From assembly GCF_027912495.1 (NCBI RefSeq), contig NZ_CP115463.1, positions 4,290,501-4,354,500 on the forward strand: 64,000 nt of DNA, written 5' to 3'. Shown here in pieces: positions 45,721 through 56,089 of this stretch; the stretch's first letter is position 1, and the number at the start of each line of letters is the position of its first letter. A program made the translations under genes and the position numbers. The notes beneath the pieces are model-generated. The model did no database searches and was not told the origin of the DNA. It was given only the letters and a program-made list of their open reading frames with translations. Source of the stretch: Caulobacter sp. NIBR1757 (lineage in GTDB: Bacteria; Pseudomonadota; Alphaproteobacteria; Caulobacterales; Caulobacteraceae).

Positions 45721-46839
45721 ATGCCGTCCTCCGTCCGCACCGCCTATCGTGATCGCCTGAAGGCGGGGGAGATCCAGCCCGACGCGGCGCAGGAGCGGGC
45801 CGTCGAGGCGCTCGGCCGGCTGGAGGCCGATCTCGACCAGGCCGGCGAGCCGGGCTTCTCGCTGTTCGGGCGCAAGCCCAAGGCCCAGAAGGGCGTCTAC
45901 CTGTGGGGGCCGGTCGGGCGCGGCAAGTCGATGCTGATGGACCTGTTCTTCGACAGCGCCCCGGTCGCCAGAAAGCGCCGCATCCACTTCCACGGCTTCA
46001 TGGGCGAGGTGCACGGCCATATCGACGCCTGGCGCAAGGGCGACGCCGCCGCCCGCAAGGCCCATTTCGGCCAACACAAGGGCGACGACCCCATCGTCCC
46101 GACCGCCGAACTGATCGCCGAACAGGCCCGGCTGCTCTGTTTCGACGAGCTGCAAGTCACCGACATCGCCGACGCCATGATCCTCGGCCGCCTGTTCGAG
46201 GCCCTGTTCGAGCGCGGGGTGACCCTGGTCGCCACCTCGAACCGGCCGCCGGACGATCTCTACAAGGACGGCCTGAACCGCCAGCTCTTCCTGCCCTTCA
46301 TCGACATGCTGAAGAGCCGCATGGACGTGGTCGGCGTGAAGGGGCCGACCGACTTCCGCCTCGACAGGCTGAAGAGCGCCCGGGTCTGGCTCGCTCCGCT
46401 CGATCCCGACAATGAGCGCAGCTTCGATACGCTGTGGGCCGACCTGCTGGACGGCCAACCGGAGACCGGCGCGGCCCTGGATGTCCTGGGCCGCAAGGTG
46501 CACCTGCCGCGGGCCAGCGGCGGGATGGTGCGGGCCAGCTTCGCCAGCCTCTGCGACACGGCCCTGGGCCCCAACGACTACCTGGCCATCGCGGCGCGCT
46601 TCCACACCCTGTTCCTGGAAGACGTGCCGCGCCTGACCCCCGTCAAACGCTCGGCGGCCCGCCGGTTCAACACCCTGGTCGACGCCCTCTACGAGGCCCG
46701 GGTGCGGCTGGTGACCCTGGCCGAGGTCGCGCCCCGCGATCTCTATCCGGAAGGCGAGGGCGCCTTCGAGTTCGAGCGCACGGTCTCGCGGCTGGAAGAG
46801 ATGCAGTCGGCCGGTTGGCTCGAGCAGGAACGGGACTGA
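45721..46839 (+). CDS. zapE: Cell-division ATPase ZapE (AFG1-like)
   Basis: 372 residues. Walker A GPVGRGKS at about 63-70, Walker B LLCFDELQVTDIADAMIL, sensor ATSNRPPDDLYKDGLNRQLFLPFI. All match the AFG1/ZapE family of AAA-like ATPases, known to destabilise Z-rings under low-oxygen or late-division conditions in E. coli. Commonly found near succinate dehydrogenase and malate dehydrogenase genes in alphaproteobacteria, as here (sdhCDAB 3.7 kb away). Convergent with the RTX gene. Confidence 0.9.
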   Translation: MPSSVRTAYRDRLKAGEIQPDAAQERAVEALGRLEADLDQAGEPGFSLFGRKPKAQKGVYLWGPVGRGKSMLMDLFFDSAPVARKRRIHFHGFMGEVHGHIDAWRKGDAAARKAHFGQHKGDDPIVPTAELIAEQARLLCFDELQVTDIADAMILGRLFEALFERGVTLVATSNRPPDDLYKDGLNRQLFLPFIDMLKSRMDVVGVKGPTDFRLDRLKSARVWLAPLDPDNERSFDTLWADLLDGQPETGAALDVLGRKVHLPRASGGMVRASFASLCDTALGPNDYLAIAARFHTLFLEDVPRLTPVKRSAARRFNTLVDALYEARVRLVTLAEVAPRDLYPEGEGAFEFERTVSRLEEMQSAGWLEQERD

Positions 46840-46852
46840 ACTCAAAAGAAAA

Positions 46853-46883
46853 GCGGCGGATCAGGTCCCCCCCGATCCGCCGC
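46853..46883 (-). terminator. Rho-independent terminator of the RTX gene
   Basis: 10-bp perfect stem GCGGCGGATC/GATCCGCCGC (46853-46862 and 46874-46883). On the minus strand it is followed by TTTTCTTTT, so it suits the RTX transcript; it also lies just after zapE and may serve both. Confidence 0.75.
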
Positions 46884-46900
46884 CACTTCCCCCGCGCCCC

Positions 46901-46968
46901 TGGATTGTCGCGCTGGCGACGATCCAAACCGGTCAAGGGCAGCTCCATGCCACGGGTCCGCGGACCCG
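46901..46968 (-). other. Two further hairpins in the RTX 3' untranslated region
   Basis: An 11-bp stem with one mismatch (46901-46926) and a perfect 16-base palindrome CGGGTCCGCGGACCCG (46953-46968) lie between the RTX stop and its terminator. They could stabilise the mRNA end or mark a small RNA. Confidence 0.4.
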
Positions 46969-47005
46969 GGCAGTGGAATTTTTCAGTCCTATTTTCGGGT
47001 TGACC

Positions 47006-50000
47006 CTACAGCAGCCAACCGCCTTCCACCGGCGTCGAGGCGCCGGTGATCAGGTTGGGCGTTCCGGCGTCGCCGTCCAGGCGCAGCTGGTAGTCGGCCT
47101 TGCCGTCGCCATCGATGTCGAGGCGCAGGATCGTCTGGTTCACCCCGGCGTCGTAGATCAGGGTGGCCTCTCCGGCGTGGAAGCCGAAGGTGCTGACGAA
47201 GGTGAAGGCCTGATCGCCGGCCACCGTGCTGTCGGCGTCGATGGCGGTCAGGTCGATGCGGTCACCCGCGCTCTGCGAGAAGTCGAGGATCTGGTCGGTC
47301 TGCAGCGCCAGGGCGCTGGAGCCGGACAGACGCACCGAGTCCTGGCCGATCTTGAAGACATCCGAGCCCGTGCCGCCCGACATGACGTTGTTGCCGGAGC
47401 CGCCTTCAAGGATGTCGTTGCCCGTGCCGCCGCTGAGGTTGTCGCTGCCGGCGCCGCCGACCAGACGATCCTCGCCACCGGCGCCGACCAGCTTGTCGTT
47501 GCCGTCCAGGCCGAGCAGCAGGTTGGCGCCCTCGGTCCCGGTGATGCTGTTGGCCTCGGCGTTGCCCGTGCCGTTGGCGGCGGTCCCGGTCAGGATCAGG
47601 TTCTCGAGGTTGGCGCCGAGCACATAGCTGAGGCTGGCGCGAACGGTGTCGGTGCCCTCGCCGGCCAGTTCGGTGACCACGTCCTTGGCGCTGTCGACGA
47701 CATAGGTGTCGGAGCCGGCGCCGCCGACCATGATGTCATCGCCGAGGCCGCCGTCCAGGGTGTTGGAGGCGGCGTTGCCGTAAATGCGGTTGTTGCTGGC
47801 GCCGCCCGTGCCGTTGATGGCCGCGGTCCCGATCAGGTTCAGCACCTCAATGTTGTCGCCGAGCACGAAGCTGGCCGAGGCGTTGACCACATCCTCGCCT
47901 TCGCCCGCCAGCTCGAACACCTGGTCGAGGCTGTTATCGACCGAATAGACGTCGTTGCCGAGGCCGCCGCGCAGGGTGTCCTTGCCGGTGCCGCCGATCA
48001 GGCTGTCGTTGCCGCCGCCGCCGTTGATGACGTCGTCGCCGGCCCCGCCGTCGAGCACGTCGGCGTCATCGCCGCCGATCAGGGTGTCGTCGCCGACCTC
48101 GCCGTACAGCTTGTCGCCGCCGGCCCCGCCGTCGAGGATGTCGTTGCCGCTGCCGCCGTACATGTTGTCGACGCCGGCCCCGCCCGACAGGGTGTCGTCA
48201 CCGCCCATGCCGTAGACGAAGTCGTTGCCCGCCCCGGCGCTGAGGGTGTTGGCGCCGGCGTTGCCGGTCATGCGGTTGGACAGGGCGTTGCCGATGCCGC
48301 TGACGCCCGCGACGCCGGTCAGGACCAGGTTCTCGACGTTGGCGCCGAGCAGGTAGTCGATGCTGCTTTCGACGGTGTCCGTGCCGCCGTTGAGGGTCTC
48401 GGTCACGGTGTCGCCGGCGTCATCCACCACATAGGTGTCGTTGCCCGCGCCGCCGGTCATGGCGTCGCTGCCCTTGCCGCCGTCGAGACGGTCGATGCCA
48501 TCGCCGCCGAGCAGGATGTCGTCGCCGGCCCCGCCGAGCAGGATGTCGTTGCCGTCGCCGCCGTCGATGACGTCGTTGCCGGTCAGGCCGTTGACCGTGT
48601 CGCTGCCGATGCCGGCGACCAGGTTGTCGGCCAGGACCGAGCCCTGCAGGATGTCGCCGTTGCCGTCGACGCCGTTGATGGTGACGGTGACCGTCGCCGT
48701 ATCGCCGTTGGCGACCGTGTAGGTGAAGGTATCGGTGGCGGTCAGGTTCTGGGCGCCCGAGCCGGCGCCGGCCAGGGAATTGAAGGCGCCGTTGGTCAGG
48801 TACTGGAAGGTGCCGTTGGCCTGCAGGGTCAGGTAGGCGCCCGAGGGGAGCAGGATCTTCATGCCGACGGCGGCCGGCTGGCCGTTGACGGCGGTGATGG
48901 CCAGGGCCGGGGCGTCGGCGCCGAAGCCGTTGTCATTGCGGACGTTGGCGACGAAGCCGGCGTTCTCGGCAACCGAGAAGGCGTCATCCTTGGCGGTGTC
49001 GATGGACGGCGCCGGGCCGACGCGGAAGGCGCTGACGCCAAAGCCGCCGACATCGACGGTGAGCATGAAGCGCGAGCCGCCGACGTCGACCATCGTGCTG
49101 CTGAACACGTCGCGAACGTAGGTGGCCAGGGTGTCGGTGATGACCTGGTCGGTGGACAGCGAGCCGTCGGCGGCCAGCTTGAAGACGGTCATCCCGCCGG
49201 CGCCTTCCGTCGAGAAGACCGGCACATAGGTTTCGCCATCGACCACGAAGGACGCGCCGATGCCGGTCATCGGGCTAAGCATGCTGGCGAAGTCGTCGGT
49301 GACGTTGAAGACGTTGGTCAGCTGACCGTCGCCGGCCATCGAGAACACCGAGACGCCGTTCTCATAGAAGCCCGAGGCGATCACGTAGGTGACGCCGCCG
49401 ACGACGGCGGAGGACAGGAATCCGGCGTTGCTGATATGGGTCGCGCCGTTGTCGGCGAAGAGCTGCACCGGAACGGCGACGCCGCCGGCGGTGACTTCGA
49501 CCACGGAGACCGTGCCCGACGACTGGCTGGTGACGAGCGCGAAGCTGCGGCCGCCGATCTCGACAGCCATGATCCGCGACACCGTCGAGAAATCGGCCTG
49601 CGGGCCGGCCGCCAGGTTGGAGACATTGGTCAGGGAGCCGTCGGCGGCCAGGGCGAAGACGCTGAGGCCCGCCTCACCGCCCTGGTTGGACGCCAGCAGA
49701 TAGGTCACCCCGCCGACGGTCATGCCGGCCATGCCGGCGGCGCCGTTCAGGTAGGTGGTCCCGTTGTCGGCGAAGTTGGAAACGTTGGTCAGGGCGCCGC
49801 CGGCGCCGACGGAAAAGACGCTGATGCCGCTTTCGCTACGGCTGGAGACCGCCAGGAAGGTGTTGCCGCCGACCGTGGCGACGATGGGCGTGTAGGCGCC
49901 GGACAAGAAGACGCCGGCGTCGTCGTAGGTCGCCGCGACGGGGGTCAGGGCGCCGGCCGCGTCCAGGGTCAGGGTCTGAAGGCCGTTCTGAAGCGAAGTG

Positions 50001-50110
50001 ACGTAGACATAGGTGACGCCGCCGACGACGGCCGTCGTCGCGATGGCCGGAAGGTCCAGCGCCGTCGCGCCGCTGTCGCCGACGTTGGAGGTGTTGGTGA
50101 TCGGATCCAT
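47006..50110 (-). CDS. RTX calcium-binding protein with N-terminal propeller-like repeats
   Basis: 1034 residues, no Sec signal. Residues 1 to about 370 hold seven or so repeats ([27 protein letters not shown] pattern) resembling a beta-propeller. About 375-495 is a tandem VCBS/cadherin-like segment ([12 protein letters not shown] to [13 protein letters not shown]). Then RTX nonapeptides ([11 protein letters not shown] and similar) alternate with longer GxGNxxxN-type spacers. The end (about 950-1034) carries a typical type I secretion C-terminus ([22 protein letters not shown]). Probably a secreted, calcium-folded adhesin or surface protein. No type I exporter genes are adjacent. Confidence 0.85.
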   Translation of the reverse strand: MDPITNTSNVGDSGATALDLPAIATTAVVGGVTYVYVTSLQNGLQTLTLDAAGALTPVAATYDDAGVFLSGAYTPIVATVGGNTFLAVSSRSESGISVFSVGAGGALTNVSNFADNGTTYLNGAAGMAGMTVGGVTYLLASNQGGEAGLSVFALAADGSLTNVSNLAAGPQADFSTVSRIMAVEIGGRSFALVTSQSSGTVSVVEVTAGGVAVPVQLFADNGATHISNAGFLSSAVVGGVTYVIASGFYENGVSVFSMAGDGQLTNVFNVTDDFASMLSPMTGIGASFVVDGETYVPVFSTEGAGGMTVFKLAADGSLSTDQVITDTLATYVRDVFSSTMVDVGGSRFMLTVDVGGFGVSAFRVGPAPSIDTAKDDAFSVAENAGFVANVRNDNGFGADAPALAITAVNGQPAAVGMKILLPSGAYLTLQANGTFQYLTNGAFNSLAGAGSGAQNLTATDTFTYTVANGDTATVTVTINGVDGNGDILQGSVLADNLVAGIGSDTVNGLTGNDVIDGGDGNDILLGGAGDDILLGGDGIDRLDGGKGSDAMTGGAGNDTYVVDDAGDTVTETLNGGTDTVESSIDYLLGANVENLVLTGVAGVSGIGNALSNRMTGNAGANTLSAGAGNDFVYGMGGDDTLSGGAGVDNMYGGSGNDILDGGAGGDKLYGEVGDDTLIGGDDADVLDGGAGDDVINGGGGNDSLIGGTGKDTLRGGLGNDVYSVDNSLDQVFELAGEGEDVVNASASFVLGDNIEVLNLIGTAAINGTGGASNNRIYGNAASNTLDGGLGDDIMVGGAGSDTYVVDSAKDVVTELAGEGTDTVRASLSYVLGANLENLILTGTAANGTGNAEANSITGTEGANLLLGLDGNDKLVGAGGEDRLVGGAGSDNLSGGTGNDILEGGSGNNVMSGGTGSDVFKIGQDSVRLSGSSALALQTDQILDFSQSAGDRIDLTAIDADSTVAGDQAFTFVSTFGFHAGEATLIYDAGVNQTILRLDIDGDGKADYQLRLDGDAGTPNLITGASTPVEGGWLL

Positions 50111-50528
50111 GGGTAAGCCCTGCAAACCTGGCTGGGCGCCATGTGGCCCCGGCTCTGAAAGTTAAGGCGCGGACACTGCTCACAACTTCCGAAGCCGCGG
50201 CAGTGGAAAAAATGAGTACGAATTTAGTGTCTGAGGCGACTGGCGCGCGATCAAAGGTCGGCGGCCGTGAAAACATGCCCCAGGCGTATTTATACAATTA
50301 ACCGTACAGGGCTGTTCTGACCCCGCTGAATTTCGAGCTTTTGCGATGATCGTTGATGCAATTGCGCCGGCCTGGAACTTCTACTTCTGAAGGCCGACCA
50401 ACTCATCCTCTCCTTGCGTGAGCCCAGTCGCGAAACGTTCTCAACTACCCCCCACGCGTTGACACCCGCGCCTCGGGGGTTAAATCCGGGGCCGTGTCCG
50501 ACTTCGGCCCCAGAACTCCGGAATCCCC
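50111..50528. other. Divergent intergenic region between the RTX gene and sdhC
   Basis: 418 bases. The middle (50285-50350) is A/T-rich with a TTAACC half-site (50298-50303) reminiscent of CtrA sites and may hold the RTX promoter. A candidate sdhC promoter is listed separately. No gene or structured RNA recognised. Confidence 0.4.
50459..50486 (+). promoter_or_regulatory. Candidate housekeeping promoter of sdhCDAB
   Basis: TTGACAC (50459-50465) and GTTAAATC (50479-50486) separated by 13 bases fit the Caulobacter housekeeping consensus TTGACGS, N10-14, GCTANAWC with one mismatch in each box. It sits 42 bases before the sdhC start. Confidence 0.55.
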
Positions 50529-50936
50529 ATGACTGAAGCCAACCGGGGCGTTCGCGAACGCCCGCAATCGCCGCACACCGATGTCTGGCGCTGGCACATC
50601 ACCATGGCGACCTCGATCCTGCACCGCGTCACCGGCGTCGGGCTCTACATCACCGCCCTGCTGGCGGCGGTCTGGGCTGTCACCCTGGCGGCGGGACCGG
50701 AGGCCTACGCCGACTACATGGGCTTCCTGGGCAGCGCCATCGGTCGCCTCGGCCTGTTCGTCGCCACCCTCTGCACCTTCTTCCACCTGGCCCACGGCAT
50801 TCGCCACCTGGTCTGGGACGCCGGCAAGGGTTTCGCCATCAAGACCATCAACACCTCCAGCATCGCCGAGCTGGTCTTCGCCGTCGTCGCCAGCGTCGGC
50901 GTCTGGATCATCGCCGCCATGATGGGAGCGCTGTGA
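50529..50936 (+). CDS. sdhC: Succinate dehydrogenase cytochrome b556 subunit
   Basis: 135 residues with three membrane helices. The signature [13 protein letters not shown] marks the quinone-site helix, and [12 protein letters not shown] holds the haem-ligand His. It anchors the SdhAB catalytic dimer in the inner membrane and, with SdhD, binds ubiquinone and haem b. First gene of sdhCDAB; its TGA overlaps the sdhD ATG. N-terminal [13 protein letters not shown] is the usual alphaproteobacterial form. Confidence 0.93.
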   Translation: MTEANRGVRERPQSPHTDVWRWHITMATSILHRVTGVGLYITALLAAVWAVTLAAGPEAYADYMGFLGSAIGRLGLFVATLCTFFHLAHGIRHLVWDAGKGFAIKTINTSSIAELVFAVVASVGVWIIAAMMGAL

Positions 50937-51325
50937 TGAACCGCCACCGCACCCCGCTTTCCCGCGCCCGCGGCCTGGGCGCCGCCCACCACGGCGCCGC
51001 CCACTGGATTTCCGAGCGGGTCAGCTCGCTGGCCCTCGTTCCGCTGGTGCTCTGGGCCGTCTTCGCGGTCATCCACCTGGCCCCGCTGCCGCGCGACCTG
51101 GCGCTCCTCTGGCTGGCCGAGCCGCTGAACGCGGTGCTGATGGTGCTGACCTTCCTGGTCAGCTTCTGGCACATGCATTCAGGTCTTCGCGTCGTCATCG
51201 AGGACTACGCCGACAAGATGGTGCCGCGCACGGTCCTGCTGCTCGGCAACCTGTTCATCTGTGTCCTGGCCGGCGGCCTGGCCATCTTCTCCATCCTCAA
51301 GATCGCGTTCGGAGGAGCCCTCTGA
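50936..51325 (+). CDS. sdhD: Succinate dehydrogenase membrane anchor subunit
   Basis: 129 residues, three membrane helices. [17 protein letters not shown] and the haem/quinone motif [13 protein letters not shown] are diagnostic. Forms the second membrane anchor. The start ATG overlaps the sdhC stop (TGATG) and its own stop overlaps the sdhA start in the same way, so the chain is translationally coupled. A GTG three bases earlier is a possible alternative start. Confidence 0.92.
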   Translation: MNRHRTPLSRARGLGAAHHGAAHWISERVSSLALVPLVLWAVFAVIHLAPLPRDLALLWLAEPLNAVLMVLTFLVSFWHMHSGLRVVIEDYADKMVPRTVLLLGNLFICVLAGGLAIFSILKIAFGGAL

Positions 51326-53112
51326 TGGCGACCTACAACTTCGTCGACCATACCTATGACGTCGTGGTGGTCGGGGCCGGCGGCTCGGGCCTGCGGGCCG
51401 CGCTCGGCTGCGCCGAGGCCGGGCTGAAGACCGCCTGCGTCACCAAGGTGTTCCCGACCCGCAGCCACACCGTGGCCGCCCAGGGCGGCATTTCCGCCTC
51501 CCTCGGCAACATGGGCGAGGATAACTGGCGCTGGCATATGTACGACACCGTCAAGGGGTCGGACTGGCTGGGCGACCAGGACGCTATCGAATACCTGACC
51601 CGCAACGCCCCGGCCGCCGTCTACGAGCTGGAGCACTGGGGCGTGCCCTTCAGCCGGACGGAAGAGGGCAAGATCTACCAGCGCGCCTTCGGCGGCATGA
51701 CCAAGAACTACGGCGAGGCCCCGATCCAGCGGACCTGCGCCGCCGCCGACCGTACCGGCCACGCCATGCTGCACACCATGTACGGCCAGGCCCTGCGCAA
51801 GAACGTCGAGTTCTTCATCGAGTACTTCGCGCTCGACCTGATCATGGACGACGGCGTCTGCCGGGGCGTCACCGCCTGGAAGCTGGACGACGGCACCCTG
51901 CACCGCTTCCAGGCCCAGAAGGTCATCCTGGCCACCGGCGGCTATGGCCGCGCCTACTTCAGCGCCACCAGCGCCCACACCTGCACCGGCGACGGCGGGG
52001 CCATGGTGCTGCGCGCCGGCCTGCCGCTGCAGGACATGGAGTTCGTGCAGTTCCACCCGACCGGCATCTATGGGGCCGGCTGCCTGATCACCGAAGGCGC
52101 CCGCGGCGAGGGCGGTTACCTGACCAACAGCGAGGGCGAGCGCTTCATGGAGCGCTATGCGCCGACCGTGAAGGACCTGGCCCCGCGCGACATGGTCAGC
52201 CGGGCCATGACCATCGAGATCCGCGAAGGGCGCGGGGTGGGTCCCAACAAGGACCACATCTTCCTGCACCTGGACCACCTGGACCCGGCCATTCTGGCCG
52301 AACGCCTGCCCGGGATTTCGGAGACCGCCAAGGTCTTCGCCGGCGTCGACGTGACCAAGGCCCCGATCCCGGTGCTGCCGACCGTGCACTACAACATGGG
52401 CGGCATCCCGACGAACTATCACGGCGAGGTCCTGACCCTGAAGGACGGCAACGCCGACAGCCCGGTGCCCGGCCTGATGGCCGTCGGCGAGGCGGCCTGC
52501 GTCTCCGTGCACGGGGCCAACCGGCTTGGCTCCAACAGCCTGATCGACCTGGTCGTGTTCGGCCGCGCCGTCGGCCTGCGCTGCGCCGAGACGGTCAAGG
52601 CCGGGGCCACCCAGCCGGAGATGAAGGACGCCTTCACCGACGCTCACCTGGCCCGTCTCGACCGCTTCCGCAACGCCAACGGCTCGACCCCGACGGCGGT
52701 GCTGCGCCTCGACATGCAGAAGGCCATGCAGGAGGACGCCGCCGTCTTCCGCACCGGCGAGACCCTGCAGTCGGGCGTCGATCGCATCGCCAAAGTCGTC
52801 AGCCAGCGGGCCGACATCAAGACCACCGATCGCGGCCTGATCTGGAACAGCGACCTGATGGAGACGCTGGAGTTCGACAATCTGGTCAGCCAGGCGGCCG
52901 TCACCGTCGGCGGCGCCCTGCTGCGCCCGGAAAGCCGCGGGGCTCACGCCCGCGAGGACTATCCGAACCGCGACGACGGCGACTGGATGAAGCACACGCT
53001 TGCCTGGTTCGACGACGCCACCGGCCAGGCCACCTACGACTTCCGGCCGGTGCACAGCTACACCCTGACCAACGAGATCGCCTACATCCCGCCGAAGGCC
53101 CGCGTCTACTAG
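51325..53112 (+). CDS. sdhA: Succinate dehydrogenase flavoprotein subunit
   Basis: 595 residues. FAD-binding [11 protein letters not shown]; the covalent FAD His48 in [10 protein letters not shown]; substrate motifs [18 protein letters not shown] and the dicarboxylate-binding IREGRGVG. C-terminal RPVHSYTL segment is typical. It oxidises succinate to fumarate in the TCA cycle and passes electrons to SdhB. Encoded directly after sdhD with overlapping codons; sdhB follows after 51 bases. Confidence 0.97.
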   Translation: MATYNFVDHTYDVVVVGAGGSGLRAALGCAEAGLKTACVTKVFPTRSHTVAAQGGISASLGNMGEDNWRWHMYDTVKGSDWLGDQDAIEYLTRNAPAAVYELEHWGVPFSRTEEGKIYQRAFGGMTKNYGEAPIQRTCAAADRTGHAMLHTMYGQALRKNVEFFIEYFALDLIMDDGVCRGVTAWKLDDGTLHRFQAQKVILATGGYGRAYFSATSAHTCTGDGGAMVLRAGLPLQDMEFVQFHPTGIYGAGCLITEGARGEGGYLTNSEGERFMERYAPTVKDLAPRDMVSRAMTIEIREGRGVGPNKDHIFLHLDHLDPAILAERLPGISETAKVFAGVDVTKAPIPVLPTVHYNMGGIPTNYHGEVLTLKDGNADSPVPGLMAVGEAACVSVHGANRLGSNSLIDLVVFGRAVGLRCAETVKAGATQPEMKDAFTDAHLARLDRFRNANGSTPTAVLRLDMQKAMQEDAAVFRTGETLQSGVDRIAKVVSQRADIKTTDRGLIWNSDLMETLEFDNLVSQAAVTVGGALLRPESRGAHAREDYPNRDDGDWMKHTLAWFDDATGQATYDFRPVHSYTLTNEIAYIPPKARVY

Positions 53113-53163
53113 GACCGCCTAGCCGACACGCCCCTCGACTTCAGCCTTTCAGGTACCCGCCTA

Positions 53164-53946
53164 ATGGTTCAGCTCACGCTCCCGAAGAACTCCCGCATCG
53201 GCAAGGGCCGGCATTTCGCCGCCCCGGCCGGCGCCAAGCGGGTCAAGACCTTCAAGATCTACCGCTATGATCCCGAAGGGCTCGAGAACCCGCGCTGGGA
53301 CACCTACGACGTCGATGTCGACGCCTGCGGGCCCATGCTTCTCGACGTGCTGATCCACATCAAGAACACCATCGACCCGACCCTGACCTTCCGCCGCTCC
53401 TGCCGCGAGGGCGTCTGCGGCTCCTGTTCGATGAACATCGGCGGCCGCAACACCCTGGCCTGCACCCACGGCTGGGAAGAGGTGCCGACCAAGGAGATCA
53501 CCATCAGCCCGCTGCCGGGCATGCCGGTGGTCAAGGACCTGGTCCCCGACCTGACCATGTTCTACGCCCAGTACGCCTCGATCGAGCCCTGGCTGCAGAC
53601 CGAGACGCCGATGCCGCAGAAGGAGTGGCGCCAGGATCCGGCCGACCGCGAGAAGCTGGACGGCCTCTACGAGTGCATCCTATGCGCCTGCTGCACGACC
53701 AGCTGCCCCAGCTACTGGTGGAACGGCGAGAAGTACCTCGGCCCGGCCACCCTGCTGCACGCCTACCGCTGGATCATCGACAGCCGCGACGAGGCCACCG
53801 GCGACCGCCTGGACGCCCTGGAAGACCCCTTCAAGCTCTACCGCTGCCACACCATCATGAACTGCGCCCAGGTCTGCCCGAAGGGCCTGAACCCGGCCAA
53901 GGCGATCGCCGAGATCAAGAAGATGCTGGCCGAGCGGGTGGTCTAA
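53164..53946 (+). CDS. sdhB: Succinate dehydrogenase iron-sulfur subunit
   Basis: 260 residues. Three cluster motifs are visible: 2Fe-2[10 protein letters not shown] then LAC; 4Fe-4[13 protein letters not shown]; and 3Fe-4[18 protein letters not shown]. It transfers electrons from FAD in SdhA to ubiquinone at the SdhCD anchor. Last gene of the operon; a long inverted-repeat element follows 120 bases downstream and may end or stabilise the transcript. Confidence 0.97.
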   Translation: MVQLTLPKNSRIGKGRHFAAPAGAKRVKTFKIYRYDPEGLENPRWDTYDVDVDACGPMLLDVLIHIKNTIDPTLTFRRSCREGVCGSCSMNIGGRNTLACTHGWEEVPTKEITISPLPGMPVVKDLVPDLTMFYAQYASIEPWLQTETPMPQKEWRQDPADREKLDGLYECILCACCTTSCPSYWWNGEKYLGPATLLHAYRWIIDSRDEATGDRLDALEDPFKLYRCHTIMNCAQVCPKGLNPAKAIAEIKKMLAERVV

Positions 53947-54066
53947 GGGGCCCTCAGTCGTCAGTATCCAGCGCTGATAGCCCCGCTCTATTCTGTCGGA
54001 AGACACCTGAGGTGTCACAATAGTCCAAGTCTGCCCGTTTCTTCCGGAGCGGCGGATTCTCTCACA

Positions 54067-54184
54067 CCGATTACCCCGACGAAAGTCGGGGCCCAGTGTC
54101 CACCCGGCTTGGTCGCTTGCTCTGATCAGCGCCAAGCCTTCAACAACCTGCCAGCTTGGCCCTGACTTTCGTCGGGGTAATCGG
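54067..54184. repeat. 118-bp inverted-repeat intergenic element (type B)
   Basis: 27-bp arms with one mismatch (54067-54093 and 54158-54184) and an inner 7-bp pair GGCTTGG/CCAAGCC (54106-54112 and 54132-54138). It lies between the convergent sdhB and DUF5694-like genes. Sequence is unrelated to the types at 42.7 and 57.7 kb. Confidence 0.8.
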
Positions 54185-54238
54185 GCGGGAGAGTGGACTT
54201 GCCCTCGCCGGTATCGCAACCGGAGAAACGGCGGCCGC

Positions 54239-55321
54239 CTAGCGCAGCACCGCATCGGCGTCGGCCAGCCGCACTTCATGGACCATGTCGAGATAGGCTT
54301 CGAAGTACGGCTTGTGGCTTGCGCCGACGATGCTCAACACCCGCGCTCCGGGGCGGGGGCCGAACGCGGCGCGGATGTTGGCGACCATCCGCAGGTTCCG
54401 CGTTTCCCACCAGGCCATGTATTTGCGGCCGCACTGGCGGCCCGACGGGGTGCGCATGGCGCCGATCTGGTCGAGGGTGATGGCCTTCAGCTGCATCTCG
54501 GGCGCGTTCAGGATCCGGATGGCCGACAGCAGATCCTCGCCGCTGGCGATGGCCTTGTGCCGGGCTTGCATGGCGGCGAAGGCGGGATCGTCGATCTTCG
54601 CCCAGACCGCCTGAATTTCCTGGCCGCAGGCTTCTGCGTCCGGGCCGCCGGCGACGGCGTCGGCGGTGTGGTCGTCGGTCGGATAGACCCGCTCCAGGCC
54701 CAGGCGCGCGGCCAGCGGGACGGCGACGAGGGTGTTCTCGTTGCGGCGACCCTGCAGCGTGGTGAGGGCGGCGGCGAGCTCGCCGCTGAGCCCCTCGCCG
54801 GCCTTGCGCTCGTCCGGCGGCAGGCGCAGCCACTGGACGAGTGCCGAGTTGATGTCGCCGGCGGCCGCGAAGCTGGCCGCCAGTTCCCGGCGCTGGGCCG
54901 GCGTCGGGGCGGCGGGCCAGGCGGCCAGCAGGCCCTCGGCCTTGATCGCCGCCCTGGCCATGGTCAGGCCGGTCGCCGCCTGGCCGAGACCCGCGATGCT
55001 CAGCACCCGGATGCAGTAGCTGTCCGCGGCGTCGGCATAGAGGCTGCCGTAGGCCTTGAGCATTTCGCATTCGGGGCCGGAAAGACCCTCGACGGTGATG
55101 ACCTCGGGCTTCCAGGCCTGCAGCCGGGTCAGCAACGGATCCAGCCAGGCCGGCTGGAAGCTGTCGGGCAGTTCGCTCAGGTGCATGGTCCCCAGGACCA
55201 GGACCTCGGTCGGCCCCCCGGGAATGCCCGCCTTGACGGCCCGAGGGTCGAAGGCCGGCGCGGCCTGGGCCGAAACGCAGACGGCCGAGATGGCCATGGC
55301 CAGAAGAAGCTTCAAACGCAT
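54239..55321 (-). CDS. Secreted DUF5694/TraB-like protein
   Basis: 360 residues with a signal peptide (LLLAMAISAVCVSAQA). The motif VLVLGTMHLSELP near the N-terminus and the C-terminal GASHKPYFEAYLD recall the GxxHxxxxP and similar conserved motifs of TraB/GumN/DUF5694 proteins, a putative metal-dependent hydrolase fold. Several Cys residues (GPECEML, DSYCIRV, EACGQEI, GRQCGRKY) may form periplasmic disulfides. Start chosen at the second Met, as the first would leave the signal too long. Function unknown. Confidence 0.65.
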   Translation of the reverse strand: MRLKLLLAMAISAVCVSAQAAPAFDPRAVKAGIPGGPTEVLVLGTMHLSELPDSFQPAWLDPLLTRLQAWKPEVITVEGLSGPECEMLKAYGSLYADAADSYCIRVLSIAGLGQAATGLTMARAAIKAEGLLAAWPAAPTPAQRRELAASFAAAGDINSALVQWLRLPPDERKAGEGLSGELAAALTTLQGRRNENTLVAVPLAARLGLERVYPTDDHTADAVAGGPDAEACGQEIQAVWAKIDDPAFAAMQARHKAIASGEDLLSAIRILNAPEMQLKAITLDQIGAMRTPSGRQCGRKYMAWWETRNLRMVANIRAAFGPRPGARVLSIVGASHKPYFEAYLDMVHEVRLADADAVLR

Positions 55322-55420
55322 AGGATCGGTCCCCATGGCGGCCGCCGGCCGCCTTCGCCTCCCCTGGCCCATAGAACGGTGGTCTTTGCCGCTCCAATGA
55401 AGAATCGGTAAGGGTCCGCC

Positions 55421-56011
55421 ATGGATGAAGATCGCCGCCGGGCCCTGGTCGCTCACCGGCCGCTCGCGGGCCTGCTCTGGGGCTTTGCCGAGGCGACTCT
55501 GTTCTTCGTCGTGCCGGACCTGCTGATCAGCTGGGTGGCGATGAACCGGGGCTTCAGAGCCGGCGCCTGGGCCAGCCTGTGGGCGGCGCTGGGCGCGGTG
55601 GTCGGCGGGGCGGTGATCTTCCTGTGGAGCACTCATGATCCGGTCGGCGCCCATCGCGCCGTGGCCGCCGTGCCGGCCGTCTCCGACCGGATGATCGCCG
55701 AGGCACAGGCCGATATCGACGCCAACGGCTGGTTCATCGCCGCCATGAAGGGGCCGCTGACCAGCACGCCCTACAAGGTCTACGCCCTGCTAGCGCCCCA
55801 TGCCCGCCTGGAAGGGGGCGGCGCGCCTCTGGCCGCCTTCGCGCCGGCCGCCTTGCCGGTGCGCCTGCCGCGCTTCCTGCTGGTGGCGGCGGCCTTCGCC
55901 CTTGTCGGCCGGGTGTTCCGAAAGCGGATCGACCGAAGAATTCTGTTGGCTGCCTTCACGTCAGGCTGGCTGCTGTTCTATCTGTGGTTCTGGCTGGTCC
56001 ATCCGGGATAA
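55421..56011 (+). CDS. YqaA-like membrane protein
   Basis: 196 residues with about five hydrophobic segments. GLLWGFAEATLFFVVPDLLI near the N-terminus and MKGPLTSTPYKVYALLA in the middle resemble the corresponding parts of YqaA/VTT-domain (DedA-related) proteins, a family that handles lipid scrambling or membrane homeostasis. The match is short, so the family call is tentative. Divergent from the DUF5694-like gene; the ferredoxin-reductase gene follows. Confidence 0.6.
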   Translation: MDEDRRRALVAHRPLAGLLWGFAEATLFFVVPDLLISWVAMNRGFRAGAWASLWAALGAVVGGAVIFLWSTHDPVGAHRAVAAVPAVSDRMIAEAQADIDANGWFIAAMKGPLTSTPYKVYALLAPHARLEGGGAPLAAFAPAALPVRLPRFLLVAAAFALVGRVFRKRIDRRILLAAFTSGWLLFYLWFWLVHPG

Positions 56012-56089
56012 TACCGAGGTGGCCAAAGCCGCTTGCACAAAGGTGACGCAGGCGTCATTTTCCGTGCCAACAACAAAAGGGGACGTGCG

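Noticed and set aside
46973..50116. A 1047-codon open frame on the plus strand opposite the RTX gene
   Set aside because: It mirrors the repetitive RTX codons and yields only Val/Ala/Gly/Asp repeats; the minus strand has recognisable RTX and secretion-signal features.
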